Source: Trochalopteron elliotii (lineage: Eukaryota; Chordata; Aves; Passeriformes; Leiothrichidae). Taken from it: 64,000 bases of DNA. Positions 1 to 12,730 of the stretch are shown here, piece by piece. A model generated the notes under the pieces. That model was not told the DNA's origin. It saw only the letters and a program-made list of their open reading frames with translations, and searched no databases. Position 1 is the first letter of the stretch, and each line of letters starts with the position of its first letter. The stretch spans positions 3,333,551 to 3,397,550 of the forward strand of contig JANPWX010000080.1 in the NCBI GenBank assembly GCA_024734555.1, in the 5' to 3' direction. The position numbers and the translations under genes were made by a program.

Positions 1-130
1 CGGAGCGGCGCCTCCGCCGAGCGGCTTAGCCCCGGCAGCGCTTACCTACGGGGGAGCTGCGGGGCGGGGGGGCCGGTGTGGGCGGGCGCGGACCTGCCGG
101 AGAGCAGCACTCGGGGCTCGGTTCATGACT
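1..130 (-). promoter_or_regulatory. CpG-rich promoter / first exon of a neighbouring gene (partial)
   Basis: The first ~110 bases are very GC- and CpG-rich, unlike the AT-rich DNA that follows. On the minus strand a good splice donor (AG|GTAAGC) lies with its exon end at 46. This suggests a non-coding first exon running from about 130 down to 46, with the gene continuing left out of the window. In human the gene downstream of PRKACB in the same orientation is SAMD13, so this may be the SAMD13 5' end. That rests on remembered synteny, since no SAMD13 coding sequence is visible. A weak plus-strand donor (AG|GTAACG near 191-197) could mark a divergent transcript. Confidence 0.4.
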
Positions 131-2450
131 TGAGGTTCTTGGGGCCTCCTTGTGGACGTTTCTACTCCTCCTACCAAGCGGGGTGTAAGAGGTAACGAAA
201 AGGAAACAAATCCCTAGTTGTTGAAGGATGGAGCCCAGGAAATTTTATATAAGGTAGGAAGTAGGACTCGCCAGATGTTGGAAAATTGATAAAGTTACAA
301 AAATTCATTCCTAGAATGAGTTCGTCAACACGTATGTGGGGAGCAGACATTTGGCTTTCTGTGGAACTCGTGCAATTGCAGGCTCGGGTGTCCGGAAAGA
401 GGAGTGACCAAGGACAGCACAACCGAGTCACCCCCACCGTGCCACCGCCGGCGCTGGGGAAAGAGAGGAGATGGAGGCACTGAGTCTGCACATCTTACAC
501 GTCTAAGCTCCAGACTTTACTTCACAAGGAGACCATACCCACGGGATTTACTGTACAGAAAGAATCAACTCAAAGAGCTTACAAATTACTATGTGTCCCA
601 CTGGCAATGAAATCTTACCCACTGAGTTTAATACAAAAGTTGTCAAGTTTTTCTGGCAGCAGCACTTATTTTTTTTCTTCTAGATGCACTGTCAGTGTAA
701 GGGAAATCAAGCAAGAGCTATCAACACACCCTGCTTTCCCCACACATGAGCTTTGCAGCTAGGGCTGCATCCCAGCCACTACTCAGATGCTGTGACCTTT
801 TGATTATCCTCAACAGACTGAGTTACTTCAAATTTGTGGCGTGTTTTACTTGAAAAATTTTCTTCTGAGTCAAGGCACTCAAATGACACTCCTGCTGTTT
901 GCTGCAAGGCAAGGGGGACATTAAGAATTACCTGGGGATTTGCACAGAACCTACTGGTGACTCCGGCCTGACTTGCACAGAACTCTGACAGGAGCGCCCA
1001 GGCTGGCACTCAGGCTGGACAGACAGAGCCTGCTCGGCCACCAGAGTGGGCACATGGGGCTGTCCCAGGTGCTTTACATCCATCTCACTCCCAGACAAAA
1101 CTCACTGCACCCTGGCTGCATGGAGATCCAGGTCACCTAACTGCTAACTGGACACAGTACAAGCACTAAAATTACCAGAAAAGTGGAGTTTTGGACAAAG
1201 GACTGTAGACATGACTTCCCAAAACACTTTATTTTGTCTTACTTACGTGCTGTCAGATAAATAACCCGAGCTTGCAGGAGCTTTGCATGTAACAGCACTC
1301 AAGTATTGACAGAAGCATTGGGAACAGAGGGCAGTAACAGTCCTCACTTCTTTCGGATTCAAATAAATGCAGATAAACAAAATAAATAGAGGATTAAGTG
1401 TACTGTGCCCTAAACAAAACCCTCATTACTTCCCATCCCAAAGTGTACTGTAAAACGTGGCATATTCGTGTTGGACAAGTGAGCCAAGCAAGGCAATTCT
1501 TCTCTGTCTCTAAAGAAATAAACATTCTAAATGAAGCCATAATGAGTTTTCTGCATCAGCTGATTTCTAACTTTGGTAATGAACTGACATTTGAGGATAC
1601 AAATATAAACGAGCTATTTTACTCACACTCTCCCTTTCATCATGTTCTTCAGTTAATCCTTTGAGATTCAAAGTGAGGCTCACACAGTGCATGCATTTCT
1701 TCTAGAGGACTTTGAAGAGAGGAATTTTAAGGAAATGGGTTGTGGAAAAATTCAGTATGGAATATGATCTGTGGCTTGTATTTTCATTCATTGAGGTAAG
1801 GTAATTTCATTATAATGAAATTATGTCTGGAGAGAGATAAAGCAGAAAAGTGAATTAGCCTTTTGTTTGACTATTTGCTTCCCACTTCTGGCCAAAAAAA
1901 GAAAAGTTTCCAAGCCATGCAGGGAAAACCAAGTGAGACCAGGATAGGTAGATCCAGGTCAGGGGGTCTGTCCTGTGTATGTCTGAACTTCTGCTATTAC
2001 ATGAGGGGAAACACACAAAGGTCAGTGCAGGTATCGGACACCAGTGGACCTTGTTTTCTGGTTATTGAAAAATGCCAGTTTCCTACTGCAAAGCTATCCT
2101 TTTGTTTTGTCCCTGGCAATGAAAGAGTAGAAGACAAAATGCACGGTGCATGTGGCAAAGGAGAGTGTAGCACCCTGTTAGCTGTGCAGAGGGTGCTGAA
2201 TTTCAGCCCCGCCAGAGCTAAAAAAAGTCCTTTGAACCGTCTTTATTCCAGTGCCCTGGGTAAAAAAATAAACATAGTTAAACGCATGCATTGGGGATGC
2301 TGAGTGAGGAAATAACGAAGGACCTGTGTGCTTTCACGCTGAGGGAAGCCGCGCTCAATAAGGTGGCATTCTGCAGAGTTGAATGGATCTAGCCCTGTGT
2401 AAAAAACACGTATTTCTTTGCCAACAACGACCGAATGTTTCAGAGCCCTC
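131..2450. other. intergenic, no recognised gene
   Basis: Mostly AT-rich DNA with only short chance ORFs, the longest being 146 codons at 1863-2303 on the plus strand with no recognisable motif. It contains a perfect 22-bp palindrome at 1802-1823 and a strong isolated minus-strand donor-like sequence (AC|GTAAGTAAG) near 1240. No repeat family was recognised. Confidence 0.5.
1802..1823. repeat. perfect 22-bp AT-rich palindrome
   Basis: Bases 1802-1812 and 1813-1823 are exact reverse complements with no spacer. The arm begins TAATTT, so the palindrome carries homeodomain-like TAAT/ATTA cores at its ends and centre. Function is unknown. Confidence 0.8.
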
Positions 2451-2454
2451 GGGA

Positions 2455-2720
2455 AAGCCCTGTGCCGTGCAGGCCGCGAGCCGCCCGGCGGCGCGGGGGC
2501 TGCTAGGAGTTGTAGTCCCGCTGGGGCGGCCCCGGGCGCGCCTTCCCCTCACGGCCCCGGCGGGAGCAGCGGGGGCGGCTCTGGGAGCTGCTGGTGCCGC
2601 CGGTACCTGAACCGCAGCGTGGAACAAACGCTGCATGGTGCTCGCTTCTCCTCTGGGTTTTCAGGGAGACTTTTCGGGGCTGGCAGCGATCGTTTGTGGT
2701 TCCGGCTGCTCGCTGTGAGG
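2455..2720. promoter_or_regulatory. CpG island, candidate promoter
   Basis: A compact block rich in CpG and in GGC/CCG runs, in otherwise AT-rich intergenic DNA. In birds such islands usually mark active promoters. It contains a ZNF143/THAP11-type site. Candidate transcripts are an upstream start for the leftward gene at position 1 or an unannotated non-coding RNA. Several overlapping ORFs here (up to 141 codons) have Pro/Ala/Gly-rich translations typical of CpG islands, so I do not call them genes. Confidence 0.55.
2500..2516 (-). promoter_or_regulatory. ZNF143 (Staf/SBS)-type promoter site
   Basis: The minus strand reads ACTACAACTCCTAGCAG. This matches the well-known vertebrate promoter word ACTACAAYTCCCAGCAT in most positions, with a T in the CCC run. 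ZNF143, with THAP11/HCFC1, binds this word in CpG-island promoters. Its position inside the 2455-2720 island supports a real promoter. Confidence 0.6.
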
Positions 2721-5700
2721 AAGAAAGTAAACCAGAGAGATTTCATCCAGATGTGGCTGGCGACCAAAAAATCATCAGTTCCTTCTAATGCACAGCACTG
2801 GCGGCACGGGAATCCAATGGGGGCACAGGCTGTTTCTAAGTAACTTTTGTCACGGGTGTGAAAGTGGCATGGGTGTAAGACAGCTTGCCTGGCAAACTGA
2901 ATTAATGTATAGCTACGTCCAGTCAATTACTAACAACAATCTAAATATCCCTTTTGCATCATTTCCCTCCTAGCAATACAAGATTGAAAAGGGACCGTCC
3001 AGGCCACGGGGTTTGATCTCCTGGCATCGCAGCCAAGCCCTCACACAAGCCCATTCACACCCAGCGCTGCCTTGGGGCCCATGAGGAATCACAGCCCACC
3101 CTGCCCGGCAGAAAGGCTCTGTCCAGCTCCTCATTGCTGGGGATTAAGAAATTTTAATCTACAACTTGAAAAATGTATATGCACTTTATATCTGTTCGTT
3201 CCTGTAGTAATAATCTTTATTTTAATATTGTTTAGTTTAATATTTGACTTCTCTGTTTCTCTGGTATTTACATTCTCGTATAGACTCAGCTGTCTGAATG
3301 ACCACAGCCCTTTTATGGTCTGCATTTCCTGATCTTGTCCCCTCTTCTCCTCTCTGTACATTCACCTTCCAGGAGAGGACATTTGGAGCTGCACCCCGGG
3401 CTGCAGTAGGGTCTCAGCAGTACCTTCTCCCTTTCCAGTCTGCTCTGAATCACTCCTTACTCCACACTATCCTTTATCACACCTATACTGTAATGATGAT
3501 TTGAGACATCCTTGGACTGATAAGTAACTAAGAACCTTTTCCACAGTTCCTGGCAACTACTATCTACCCAGAAAGAGGAAAAATCCCTGTAACTGGTCCA
3601 GTTTCACCTTTCTAGTGCTTTACTCTCACAAAACTGTCTTTTCCCACTTGAGATATTTTTTCCACCCCATCCATAATCTTTCTGGTTTGCTTGAAGGGAA
3701 TTTTGCCACTTGCCATTCTTCACAGTATCATCAGCTTAATACGTGCTGTTCTGCTCTCCCTTCCCTACTTCCACACTCCACAGAGGAATGAGAGACAGTT
3801 CCTAGCCCATGGAGTCCAGCAATGAAGTGCCTCTCTTCAATTCCTGTCTTAGCCAAGAAAGTCCTCCAAAAACCATGCTGTCTTCTTCATAGCCCCCTTC
3901 TGACTTACCAGGATGTTCTGCATGGCTGGGTATTGTCATGTTGCTCTGAAGTTGTGCATAAAGCCCAGACAAAAGCCTAAAGATTGCAGTGGTGTTAAGC
4001 AAGCGAGGAGGGAAGGGAGGCAGAAAACCCGTGGCCAGAATGTAGCAGAGTGACTTGGTACCAGCCTGACATGCATTTTTGAGGCAGTTATGTCACAGTG
4101 TGTGTTAAACACAAAATCAGAGCACTGCAGCCAGTCGGCCTCAACTTACCTTCCATACAGGCCCTGGTACACTCTTACGAGGTGAAGAACAGGGTCTGTG
4201 TCTGTGCAGCACCCTTTGTGAAAGCTCTGGCTGTCAGGCTGAGAGCTCTGCAGGTGCCCAGCGCTGGATCAGTGACAGCTCCTGGCTGCCAGCCCGAGGG
4301 GAGCAGTGCTGCTCAGACTCACTGACCAGGCAGGGGGGCAAAGATCTCACTTTGGTCCTGGTGGGGAGGCCCTGAAACCTTTGCTTTAGTATCCTAAGGT
4401 ACTTTTTATACAATATGCATTACCCGAGCTTTTTTTCATAATCATATGAATCTGCAGTAAGATGATGAGCGTTGCACCCTCTTCATACCAGCCTACAAAT
4501 GAACGTGTTCAGAAGCTGACTACAATGGAAGGCCAGTGATACCTTTCTGCTTTTGCTTCCTCTTTTTTCCAAGACTGAATTGCTTAAATAAATCTTCCTG
4601 CATGTGAATTATATCCCCTTCACTGAGAATTTCCTGCCCTACTTATTTTGTTGTGCAACTCCTTATTGTGGTAGTTGCTCATATTTAATAAAGCTTCTGT
4701 CTAGACTTAAACCTTTGTTATTTTAAAGCTTATACTTCGTATTTCATTGTATAAAACACACCCATTGTGTCCATACTAGCAGTAATACCTGCTACATATT
4801 TGCCCAGCTTGTAATAATGTAGCAAGAAGCTTACAAAAAGTATTCATATGAAATACAAACACTGTTAAAGAGAATCCAGCCTGGTAAAAACATTTTATAT
4901 AAACATGGCTCAGACATCTCAGTGAAACAGCTACTACTTCTCTGGGAAATCTAAAATGTAGCACTTGGTTGTATGAAGTGAGGCAAATGAAAAAGCACAA
5001 CACGGTGATGGACTCAGAAAAAACACAGTTACAGACAGAAATGTGTCAACAAAACACAAGCAGAAATCTCAACTATATTTCAAACAGTGCATTGTAAAAA
5101 TTAGTGCTAGGGGTTTTTTCCCCACTTTGCTGGGAAGCTTTTCTCCCAGGAGTGAAGAACACGACTATCAGAAATACCCAGATTTTTAGGAATTGTGAAA
5201 TCCTAAACCATGTCTCAGTAAATACTGGCATCTTCTCTCCACATTGTTATTTTGGTGTAACTGCCAGAAGTGATGCCAGGTGTGGAAGACCAGAGTCTGG
5301 CATTTCATTCTTTGTTCAGCTTTGGAGGATGCTGCTCCTCAGCCCCCTGACAGCACCCCGGACCCAGGAACGACCTTTTGTGCAGCTCTCAGTTACTGGT
5401 TCTGTTGGGGGAATTTATGGGGGCTCTGTGCCTTCTCAGGCACCCACCTGTGAGCAGAGCAGAAGAAATGACATCCCTATGATTTGTGTGTCAATGTGCA
5501 AGCTCAAAGCATGCACACACTGCTTTGGTGGACAGTGGTTGCCAAAATAGGCTGCAAGAAAGGAACCGCTGTTCCAGGGGGGCAAATGTTCCAGTCACAC
5601 ATTGGCTGACCCTGTTTTCCCCTCTGCTCTCTCCTTTGATACCAACCAAACCCAGATGCATCTGAACATTAGCAGACATGACATTCAACAGTTCTGCATT

Positions 5701-6530
5701 AAGGTTATAACAGTTAAACTGATCATTTAAAAACTTACTCAGCTCTTAAATTGGTTGATGAGGCTCTGATCACGGGTGCTCTCAAGAGCATATTTGCTGT
5801 AACTTGTTCTCCAACTGCTCTGGTGATCACATAATTCAGAAAAATATGAACAGTTGTTCTTTTGCCTGTAAACATAATTAGTAGAGATATATCTAAATTT
5901 GATTATTATCTGACTCAAAATTTTATATCCACTCTACTGTAAATACTATTTACTTAACGAATCAGCTTAAGAACACTTCTCAATTTTTATTGGTGACAAT
6001 CCTGGGTTAAAAACAGTGTATTTCTGAACTTTCAATTGCACATTAAACAGAAATGTGGTTTTGGGCTATTAGTACAGACACTCCCTTCTGGTTCTAGCTT
6101 CAAATGAAAATACGAACTATCAGTCAGGGATTTTTTGTGAAATTTTCATATAGTCCATGCAATAATACATATTATGAAAAAATGTTTTTGTTCAAATTAG
6201 CGTCAAAACCTCTTTTGCTCATGCTGATAGGAAAAACCGTAAAAAATATTGCAACTTTTAACTCTAAAAGGATTTAAAGGCAAAGTCTACTAATACACAA
6301 AGAACAAATACTCATGGTTGGTATTGCATGCATTATTACCTGACATTTTATGTGACTGCTACAATCTAAATTTTCATTCCTTACTGCTCTTAAATATTTT
6401 CCAAATCTCTTGTTCCTACTGTGCTCTGCAGCTGACATTTCTTACACAGCATTCCACACCATGTAAATGTGATATCTACTGGCAAATAAACATAACTGGA
6501 GCACTTGGTAATGGAGAGCTCCTGAAGGTG
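2721..6530. other. intergenic, no recognised gene
   Basis: AT-rich DNA with short ORFs only, the longest being 148 codons at 5104-5550 on the plus strand with no motif, splice context or family resemblance. I see no repeat family, RNA gene or promoter signal that I can support. Confidence 0.5.
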
Positions 6531-6533
6531 CAA

Positions 6534-6585
6534 TCACAGAATACTCTGGGTTGGAAGGGACCTTAAAGATATCTACTTTGATGAT
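6534..6585 (-). mobile_element. CR1 LINE 3'-end fragment
   Basis: The words ATCACAGAATACTCTGGG and TTGGAAGGGACCTTAAAGAT are the reverse complement of the conserved CR1 3' tail. The element therefore lies on the minus strand with its 3' terminus near 6534. Only about 50 bases are recognisable, which is typical of 5'-truncated CR1 copies in bird genomes. It cannot move. Confidence 0.75.
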
Positions 6586-6589
6586 TTTA

Positions 6590-9500
6590 GTTGACAGGAT
6601 TTTGCAGTAACCTGAAATATTAAAAAAAAAAGTTCAAGAAAAGTTAGAGCCGAGTTCTGTTAGTTAACAAGAAGTAGCAGAATTAAGACCAGTTTAATAA
6701 CTTCAGACATAATACTAGGTATGCCCTAAAGCAGAGCTTTGTGTTCTACAAATCCCAAGAGAAAAAGCATTTGTGCTGATATTTCAAGTTTCTTCGAGAA
6801 GCTTTAAAAAAGACCAAATAAGTTTATGAGACTTTAGGGAGTTATTTTCCTCCCTGCATTCCCTGCAATACTTCTCTTGGCAGGAAACATCCCCTGCAGC
6901 AAACTCAGTCCTGCTCTGTAATTCCTTTCCAGAATCCATGAGCTGGGTGCCGTGGCCTTGGGAGGTGGCTCTCTGGAGTGGATGTCCTCCTGGAGCCAAG
7001 GCCCTGGGTTATGTCCTAAACACAGAGCAGATACTTCTGAGGAAGTAGAATCACTCTGGGTACGAATTCATGTGCTTGCACTAACAAACTGTATCACGAC
7101 ATGCACGTTACATCACATGTTCTGCCACTGTGATCCTGTTTCTGCTCTAACGGGATGTTTGTACTAAGGCTGCCTGCTCAGTTCCTCTCTTAGTTTTTCC
7201 TACTGTTAAAAAAGCCTGCCAGATGCACACTTCCCAATGCATATGGCTAGAGAAAAAGGGAAATAAAGATAATGTATTCACTGAGGACACACAGTGCCTT
7301 TTTTAGGGGGGGGCAGTTGAAAACAGATACTTTACAAACACTGGGCATTTATAAAATGATTACATATTGGTTGCTTAACCTGAATTAACACGCCTGTGAG
7401 ATAGGTAAATCATGTTTTACTTATTCAGGCTGTTATGTATCATTAACAGAGTTCTGACACTCAGATCCCCAATTCATGCAAACATCAAGTAGAAGGATGA
7501 TGGCAAAGACAGGAGAAAGTGAAAGGACATCCCAATAAAGCATTCACTTTGTTGAACTGTTACTTAGATAACTACATTCAAAGTACCAATGTAGGTACGA
7601 AGTAAAAAGCAATACTTCTAGTGATATTGCTATGTAGACCAAAGCATTAATACACCACTAACTCTAAGTGAGCTCTTGGATCATTTTTTTGTTCTTCAAT
7701 TGAATAAAATTTCCTTTTTGGGGGAAGAATTTCAGTTAACCAAGCCTTTCTAGCACTCCAATTTTCTCTTTGTTGCCCTAGTCAGCAGTAATTTTTCCTC
7801 AAACTTACTGAACACACTCAGAACATACCACACAGCTTGCCAGGCTGCTGAGACCTTGCTCCATTTGTGCCAACATACCTACAGCTGTGTCCTCTCTAAT
7901 CTTCCACAGCACCTTGGAAGCAAAGGCAAAGGAAGAAGTCTCTGATAATAACCTCCCAGCAAAGGAAAACACCCGTTACCGTGGCTGCATACAAAGGGAA
8001 CAGACCACTGACCTCCCTCCTCAAACTCCAGCAGCCTTTCACCCTGGAGAGTTTTTGTGCTGCAGCCTTGCCATCAGACATGCCAATGCCACTGTGTGAT
8101 CCATCAAAATCTAGACCTGTGAGCTCAGCAGCAGTAAGAAATGTGCAAGTCACTGGCTCTTCCATTCATGCTTCACTGACCAGCAGCTCATGTCAATGAA
8201 CACAAGTATGTTTCTTTTAAGCTTCAAAGCAAAGAGCCAAATGTACAGAATTCTTAGAAACGTGTTTTTGCAAAGACATTTGTACTTGACCCTCCAAGGG
8301 AGGGAACAGCACAATGAAGCTGTAAGGATACTAAAGGAATTTTTACAGGCCTTGAAATACTGTTGGGAACTGATCCCAATGATCAGATGACCATTGATCC
8401 CAAATGATGTCATAGAAACCTCAAGCTGTTTTTATCCCACTGAGGGATTACACTTTTTGTAGTAGTCAATTATAAGAATAAAATACATTTGTAATATATG
8501 CAAGTCCCTTCAGGCATCCCTTTTTGTCACATCATACCCCTCCCCAAGTCCAAACAACAAAAGAAGGTGAGAAAATATGACTAGATCTCAGATTTAATTC
8601 ATACTTTTATTCATCATCAAGTTCAGAAGTCAGAAAGGGAAGATGTCTTGAGATCCTGTCTTGCCTCTAGGTTCCCATTTTATACTTCTAAAAAAATCCA
8701 ACACTTCATATAATCCCTATGTAAGATGAAAAACACTTACTATCTGTAAGGCATTTAAACATCCTTGGGGAGCTCTAACCCTTTTACTGCCGAGCTTGAT
8801 GTTAGGTGCTTCTGGTTTACGTTTCTGTTAAAGAATTTAAATCAGTCAATATCTCAAGCTTTCCATTAAAAACATTTTTAAAATGTATGCAAGACCCACA
8901 CTTGTAAAACTGTGGTGGTCAAACTCTCTCTTTTTTTTCAAAATATCATCAAACAGATCCAGATCAGCTATATACACCTCAGCTGGAGAATGGAATTTTT
9001 TACCAGTTTCTTAAGGAATGGTTCTTCAATTCTGATCTGGGATAAGTCCTCCTTACGCAGCAAATCAGAAGAAACAGATTTGAATGACACCTTCAAATCT
9101 GTGGCTCAGCATGCTGTGCTTGTTTAGGAGCTGTAGTAAAAGCAGAAGACAGGATTTTCGCAGGTTTTTTAGCTCAGCTTTAGAAAAAGTACAAAGGTCT
9201 TTGAAATGTAATGCAGCAGTAGTACCAGGAAACCAAGAACACAACACTGCAGTCGCAGGCGTACAGCAGCAGAAGCACAGAGGCCACAGCTTGGCTCAGA
9301 CAGTGGCAAGAGGAGGAGCTGCATTACAGAGCAGGCACCAGAGCCTCTCCAAACACCACTTGCAGAAAAAGCCTCAAGACAGACAATGCCAAGACCATGA
9401 ACACTCTTTACTTCTATCAGTTGTTTCACAGCACAATGAGACACAGCACAAAGTTTGTACAGCGGGATCTGCAGACAGTTTAAAAACAGGCAATTATCTT

Positions 9501-10555
9501 CAATAAAAAGCATCGAGTCTGAAGGAAAATAATATAAAGACAAACAATACTGAAGCTAATGATCACCTTGCTTGCTTTTGATTGTCTAAGAAGTCCAAGA
9601 CTTCTCATAGTGCCTTTAATGCTCTCCACACCACCTTCTCCAGACACCCTAGTTAGTGTAAAGCTTAACGTGACCCAGCTCATAGGTGTGTAGTAGGTTT
9701 CGTAACTTATTCCTCTTGCTCTCAAACCCTGCTCACGTGTGGGGAGGTGCAACAACTGTCATCACACAACATTCTGATTCACAAAGAAGCAGCACAAGTG
9801 TTGTACATAATTTAATTTGCACTTCTGTATATAAATGTTTACTATTGCACACTATTGCAGCACTTAAAAACATCTAATTATTTGCAAAAATTAGTAAAAT
9901 ACTTTAAAGGATTTAAAAATAAGGGTTTTAATGCAACTGACAAGATAATAAAAAAAGCAATTTACTTAATGAGATACAATCCTTTATGTTGGAAATGAAA
10001 GTTACATACAACTAGAGTACAATTAAAATATACCATATAGTTCAACACTTAATTCCTCAAATGTGTAAAATTAACAAGCTTCTACTGTCATAGATATACA
10101 ATTTTTCCATATTGTGAAAAGGATTTTTCAAATTAAATACAGGTAACATAATATTCTGTAGTTATATTTCATGACTGTGTTTAAATGAGAGGGTTGTATA
10201 ATACTCACATTGTCAAATGTACTCACTAATGCCTTGGAAATTGCACACTTCCCCTCCTTTTCCAAAATAGAATCTCATTTCCATACTGAAGTCTATTATG
10301 CCATATTGGAAAAGTGTTTTACTTTCTAACAGGATTTTCATGAAATTAAAAAATAGCATAATATCATGGCATTATGATGACTTTTCCACTTATGCCCATG
10401 TAGAATTTAATCTGGATATCAGACAGACACGTCAGAACCAATTTCCTAGACTTTTGTCTTATTGTACACGCAAGATGAATGATACAGTATTTTAAAGAAC
10501 AGAAAAATATCTGAACCTTTCTAGAACTATAAATGTAATGATTAAAAATTAAAAT
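6590..10555. other. intergenic / possible distal PRKACB 3' UTR, no recognised gene
   Basis: No coding gene recognised. The part from about 8600 to 10555 may be transcribed if PRKACB uses a distal poly(A) site: an AATAAA on the minus strand sits at 8606-8611. ORFs of 140 (plus) and 124 (minus) codons overlap at 9084-9543 on opposite strands, which argues that neither is real. A short imperfect direct repeat (TGATCCCAATGAT-like) occurs near 8371 and 8395. Confidence 0.4.
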
Positions 10556-12730
10556 CATAACAGAATCAAATTGTGATCTCCAACATTTATTAAAATCTTT
10601 TAAAGTTCATAAACGACAACAAAGTTACTGTAGAATTTATCGCATACAGCTAGCATACAGCAGCATGTCCTTGGTCTAAATGAAATACAAAAGATTTTAA
10701 CATTTTCATACAAAGGATTTCTTTAAATTTATTAATGTGACGATATATCTTTGTTACATAAAATTTGCTACAGCAAAGTATCTTATACTTTTCTTGCATG
10801 TATGTAAATATGGGTGGACAAAGACTGTATTCAGTGTCAGCCTCCTAATGACGTTGTGCAAAAATGCTCAACAACCTAAACAGACAGAACATTGGGTGGT
10901 ATGTTTCATACTCTTCTGTAAAATGTCTACAAAGGCCTTTCTTTTAGGAGCGTCGTACAGATTAAAAGGAAGGAACACCAGCTGTTTATTTCCACTGGCA
11001 TCCAAACAAATCCAATGGCTATGTATCAATATAGCTCGTTTTTTAAAAAAACAATTCATCCTTGTATGCATGTAAATTGATCATAAAACATGAGTCTGGT
11101 TTAAACTTTTAGATGTGCTGTTTTAAGACAGGTCACTGAGACAGCCAGAACCAAGTGTACAAATAAAACTACTATGAATAAGTTTAAAAGCAACCCCGAA
11201 AAAAGTGCTGAGCCGCTGATTATTAACATTGAAATAAATGTGTAAAAGTGCCCAAAGCTAGCACATGGTAGCAATACCTTTTAAGTCAGTTGGTGAGAGT
11301 ATACAAAACATAATTAAACCCAAATACTTGTATCTGTGTGACCATACATTCTGATTGATTGAAAGAAAGTAGGTTAGAAATGAAGACACAACGCAACTAA
11401 AATAAACTCAGCTGTTGCAGTTTTTAAACTTGATCTCTTTTCTTCATGAATGAAGTGCTGTAATTAAAAAGAAAATGATTGTAGCAGTACTCCATCCTCA
11501 GTTTACTAATATAGTATACCAGAATAAAAACTTGGCAATAACCTCTTATTCTTAACAGCTAACAAAAAATAACCGTGTTCATCCAGCGATGCATCTAGAA
11601 CATTATTTTGCATTTGCTAAACCATTTGTTTTTCATAGCTAATGGCAGAGCGCATTTTGCTTTTTGTGGCATGGTGGTTTTTATTCTAATGGATGCCTTT
11701 TTTAATCAAAAAAGGCTTGAAGCAAGGGATACTTAGGGAGCCGAAACATTGGCTACTTTTAAAAAATTAAGAAAAAAAAAAAAAGAAAAAGTGAATCAAA
11801 ATGAATTCTCTACAGTACTGACCAAAACTTCCTTCAAAAGTTTAGGGTTCTTGATCTTAAACAAGCCATTTCACACCTGCCAACTGAAATGCTGGTAAGT
11901 TGACTTGGTTTAATATGGTCCAAAATCCAGACCAGATGGAATTACTCCCTCTCACGAGACTGTAAGCTTTCCACTGTACAGTCTGGTTATGGCAACTTGC
12001 CTACTGCCTAGGTGGGAAATACAAAGGAAGGAGGCAGTGACGAAAACTGCAGGGATGTAGAAAACCAAGGCACGGGGTCTAGCTACTGTCCCCTACTTAA
12101 GCCATCCAATTGATTCTACTGAATTTTGGTCAGCCTCCAGGAAGAAATGTTTTTAAGTTAATTTAGCAGACATTTATATGGCGATAAATACTACCTTCAA
12201 AAATGCTAAAAATGTTGGCTAGGTTTCGTCTGAGCTACTAAAAAATTATTATAAATTGTAGCGTCAGACACAAGACAGACATGAATTATTGGCTGGCACA
12301 GACTAGAAGCAACATTTATCTTTCACTTCAGTCTAAATCACACTAGCCGCAACACCTTCCATTTCACTCACACAAATAATACATTATTCAAAATAAAATG
12401 GAGCATTCTTGGGTAAAAAACTACTTCATTTCAAAGGGGGAAAATGAACAATACACAGAAACAAAGAACGACAGAAACCAAAGTTAAGTAGGAAAGTGGT
12501 CTATTATTCTGTGTTACTGCACAAACAGTGCTTGCTTAATTGTGCCTAGTTAGAAGGGTTGGTGCAAACTGCACACATGGAAGATGGCAATAAAGACCTC
12601 AGTCAGCTTTGTGGAATGAAGTAACTAGGTAACTGTTTTGACATATGATGGTCTCAGCTCCACCTCATCTGTTAACAGAGTGCAAAGATCCCAATGTGAG
12701 CCCTGATGTCATCTTGTCCTCTTACTCCTA
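10556..12730 (-). other. PRKACB: probable PRKACB 3' UTR
   Basis: This directly follows the PRKACB stop codon at 12731-12733. It is unbroken AT-rich DNA with no repeat, carrying several minus-strand AATAAA hexamers (11680-11685, 10985-10990, 10728-10733, 10586-10591). PRKACB is known for a long 3' UTR with alternative polyadenylation. The left limit is set by the last AATAAA of this cluster and is inferred; more distal ends are possible. Confidence 0.5.
10586..10591 (-). terminator. candidate poly(A) signal AATAAA for PRKACB
   Basis: A canonical AATAAA on the minus strand, about 2.1 kb after the stop codon, followed within ~50 bases by T-rich sequence. It is the last of four such hexamers in the proximal cluster. 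Which ones are used cannot be told from sequence. Confidence 0.35.

Noticed and set aside
1863..2303. 146-codon plus-strand ORF
   Set aside because: No recognisable domain, no splice or promoter context, and composition like the flanking non-coding DNA.
2355..2926. Cluster of Pro/Ala/Gly-rich ORFs on both strands
   Set aside because: CpG islands lack stop codons because of their composition. Overlap of ORFs on both strands argues against coding.
5104..5550. 148-codon plus-strand ORF
   Set aside because: The translation is mixed and unlike any family I know. An isolated ORF of this length is expected by chance in 64 kb read in six frames.
9084..9543. Overlapping 140-codon (plus) and 124-codon (minus) ORFs
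   Set aside because: Opposite-strand overlap, no motif, and a position possibly inside a distal PRKACB 3' UTR.
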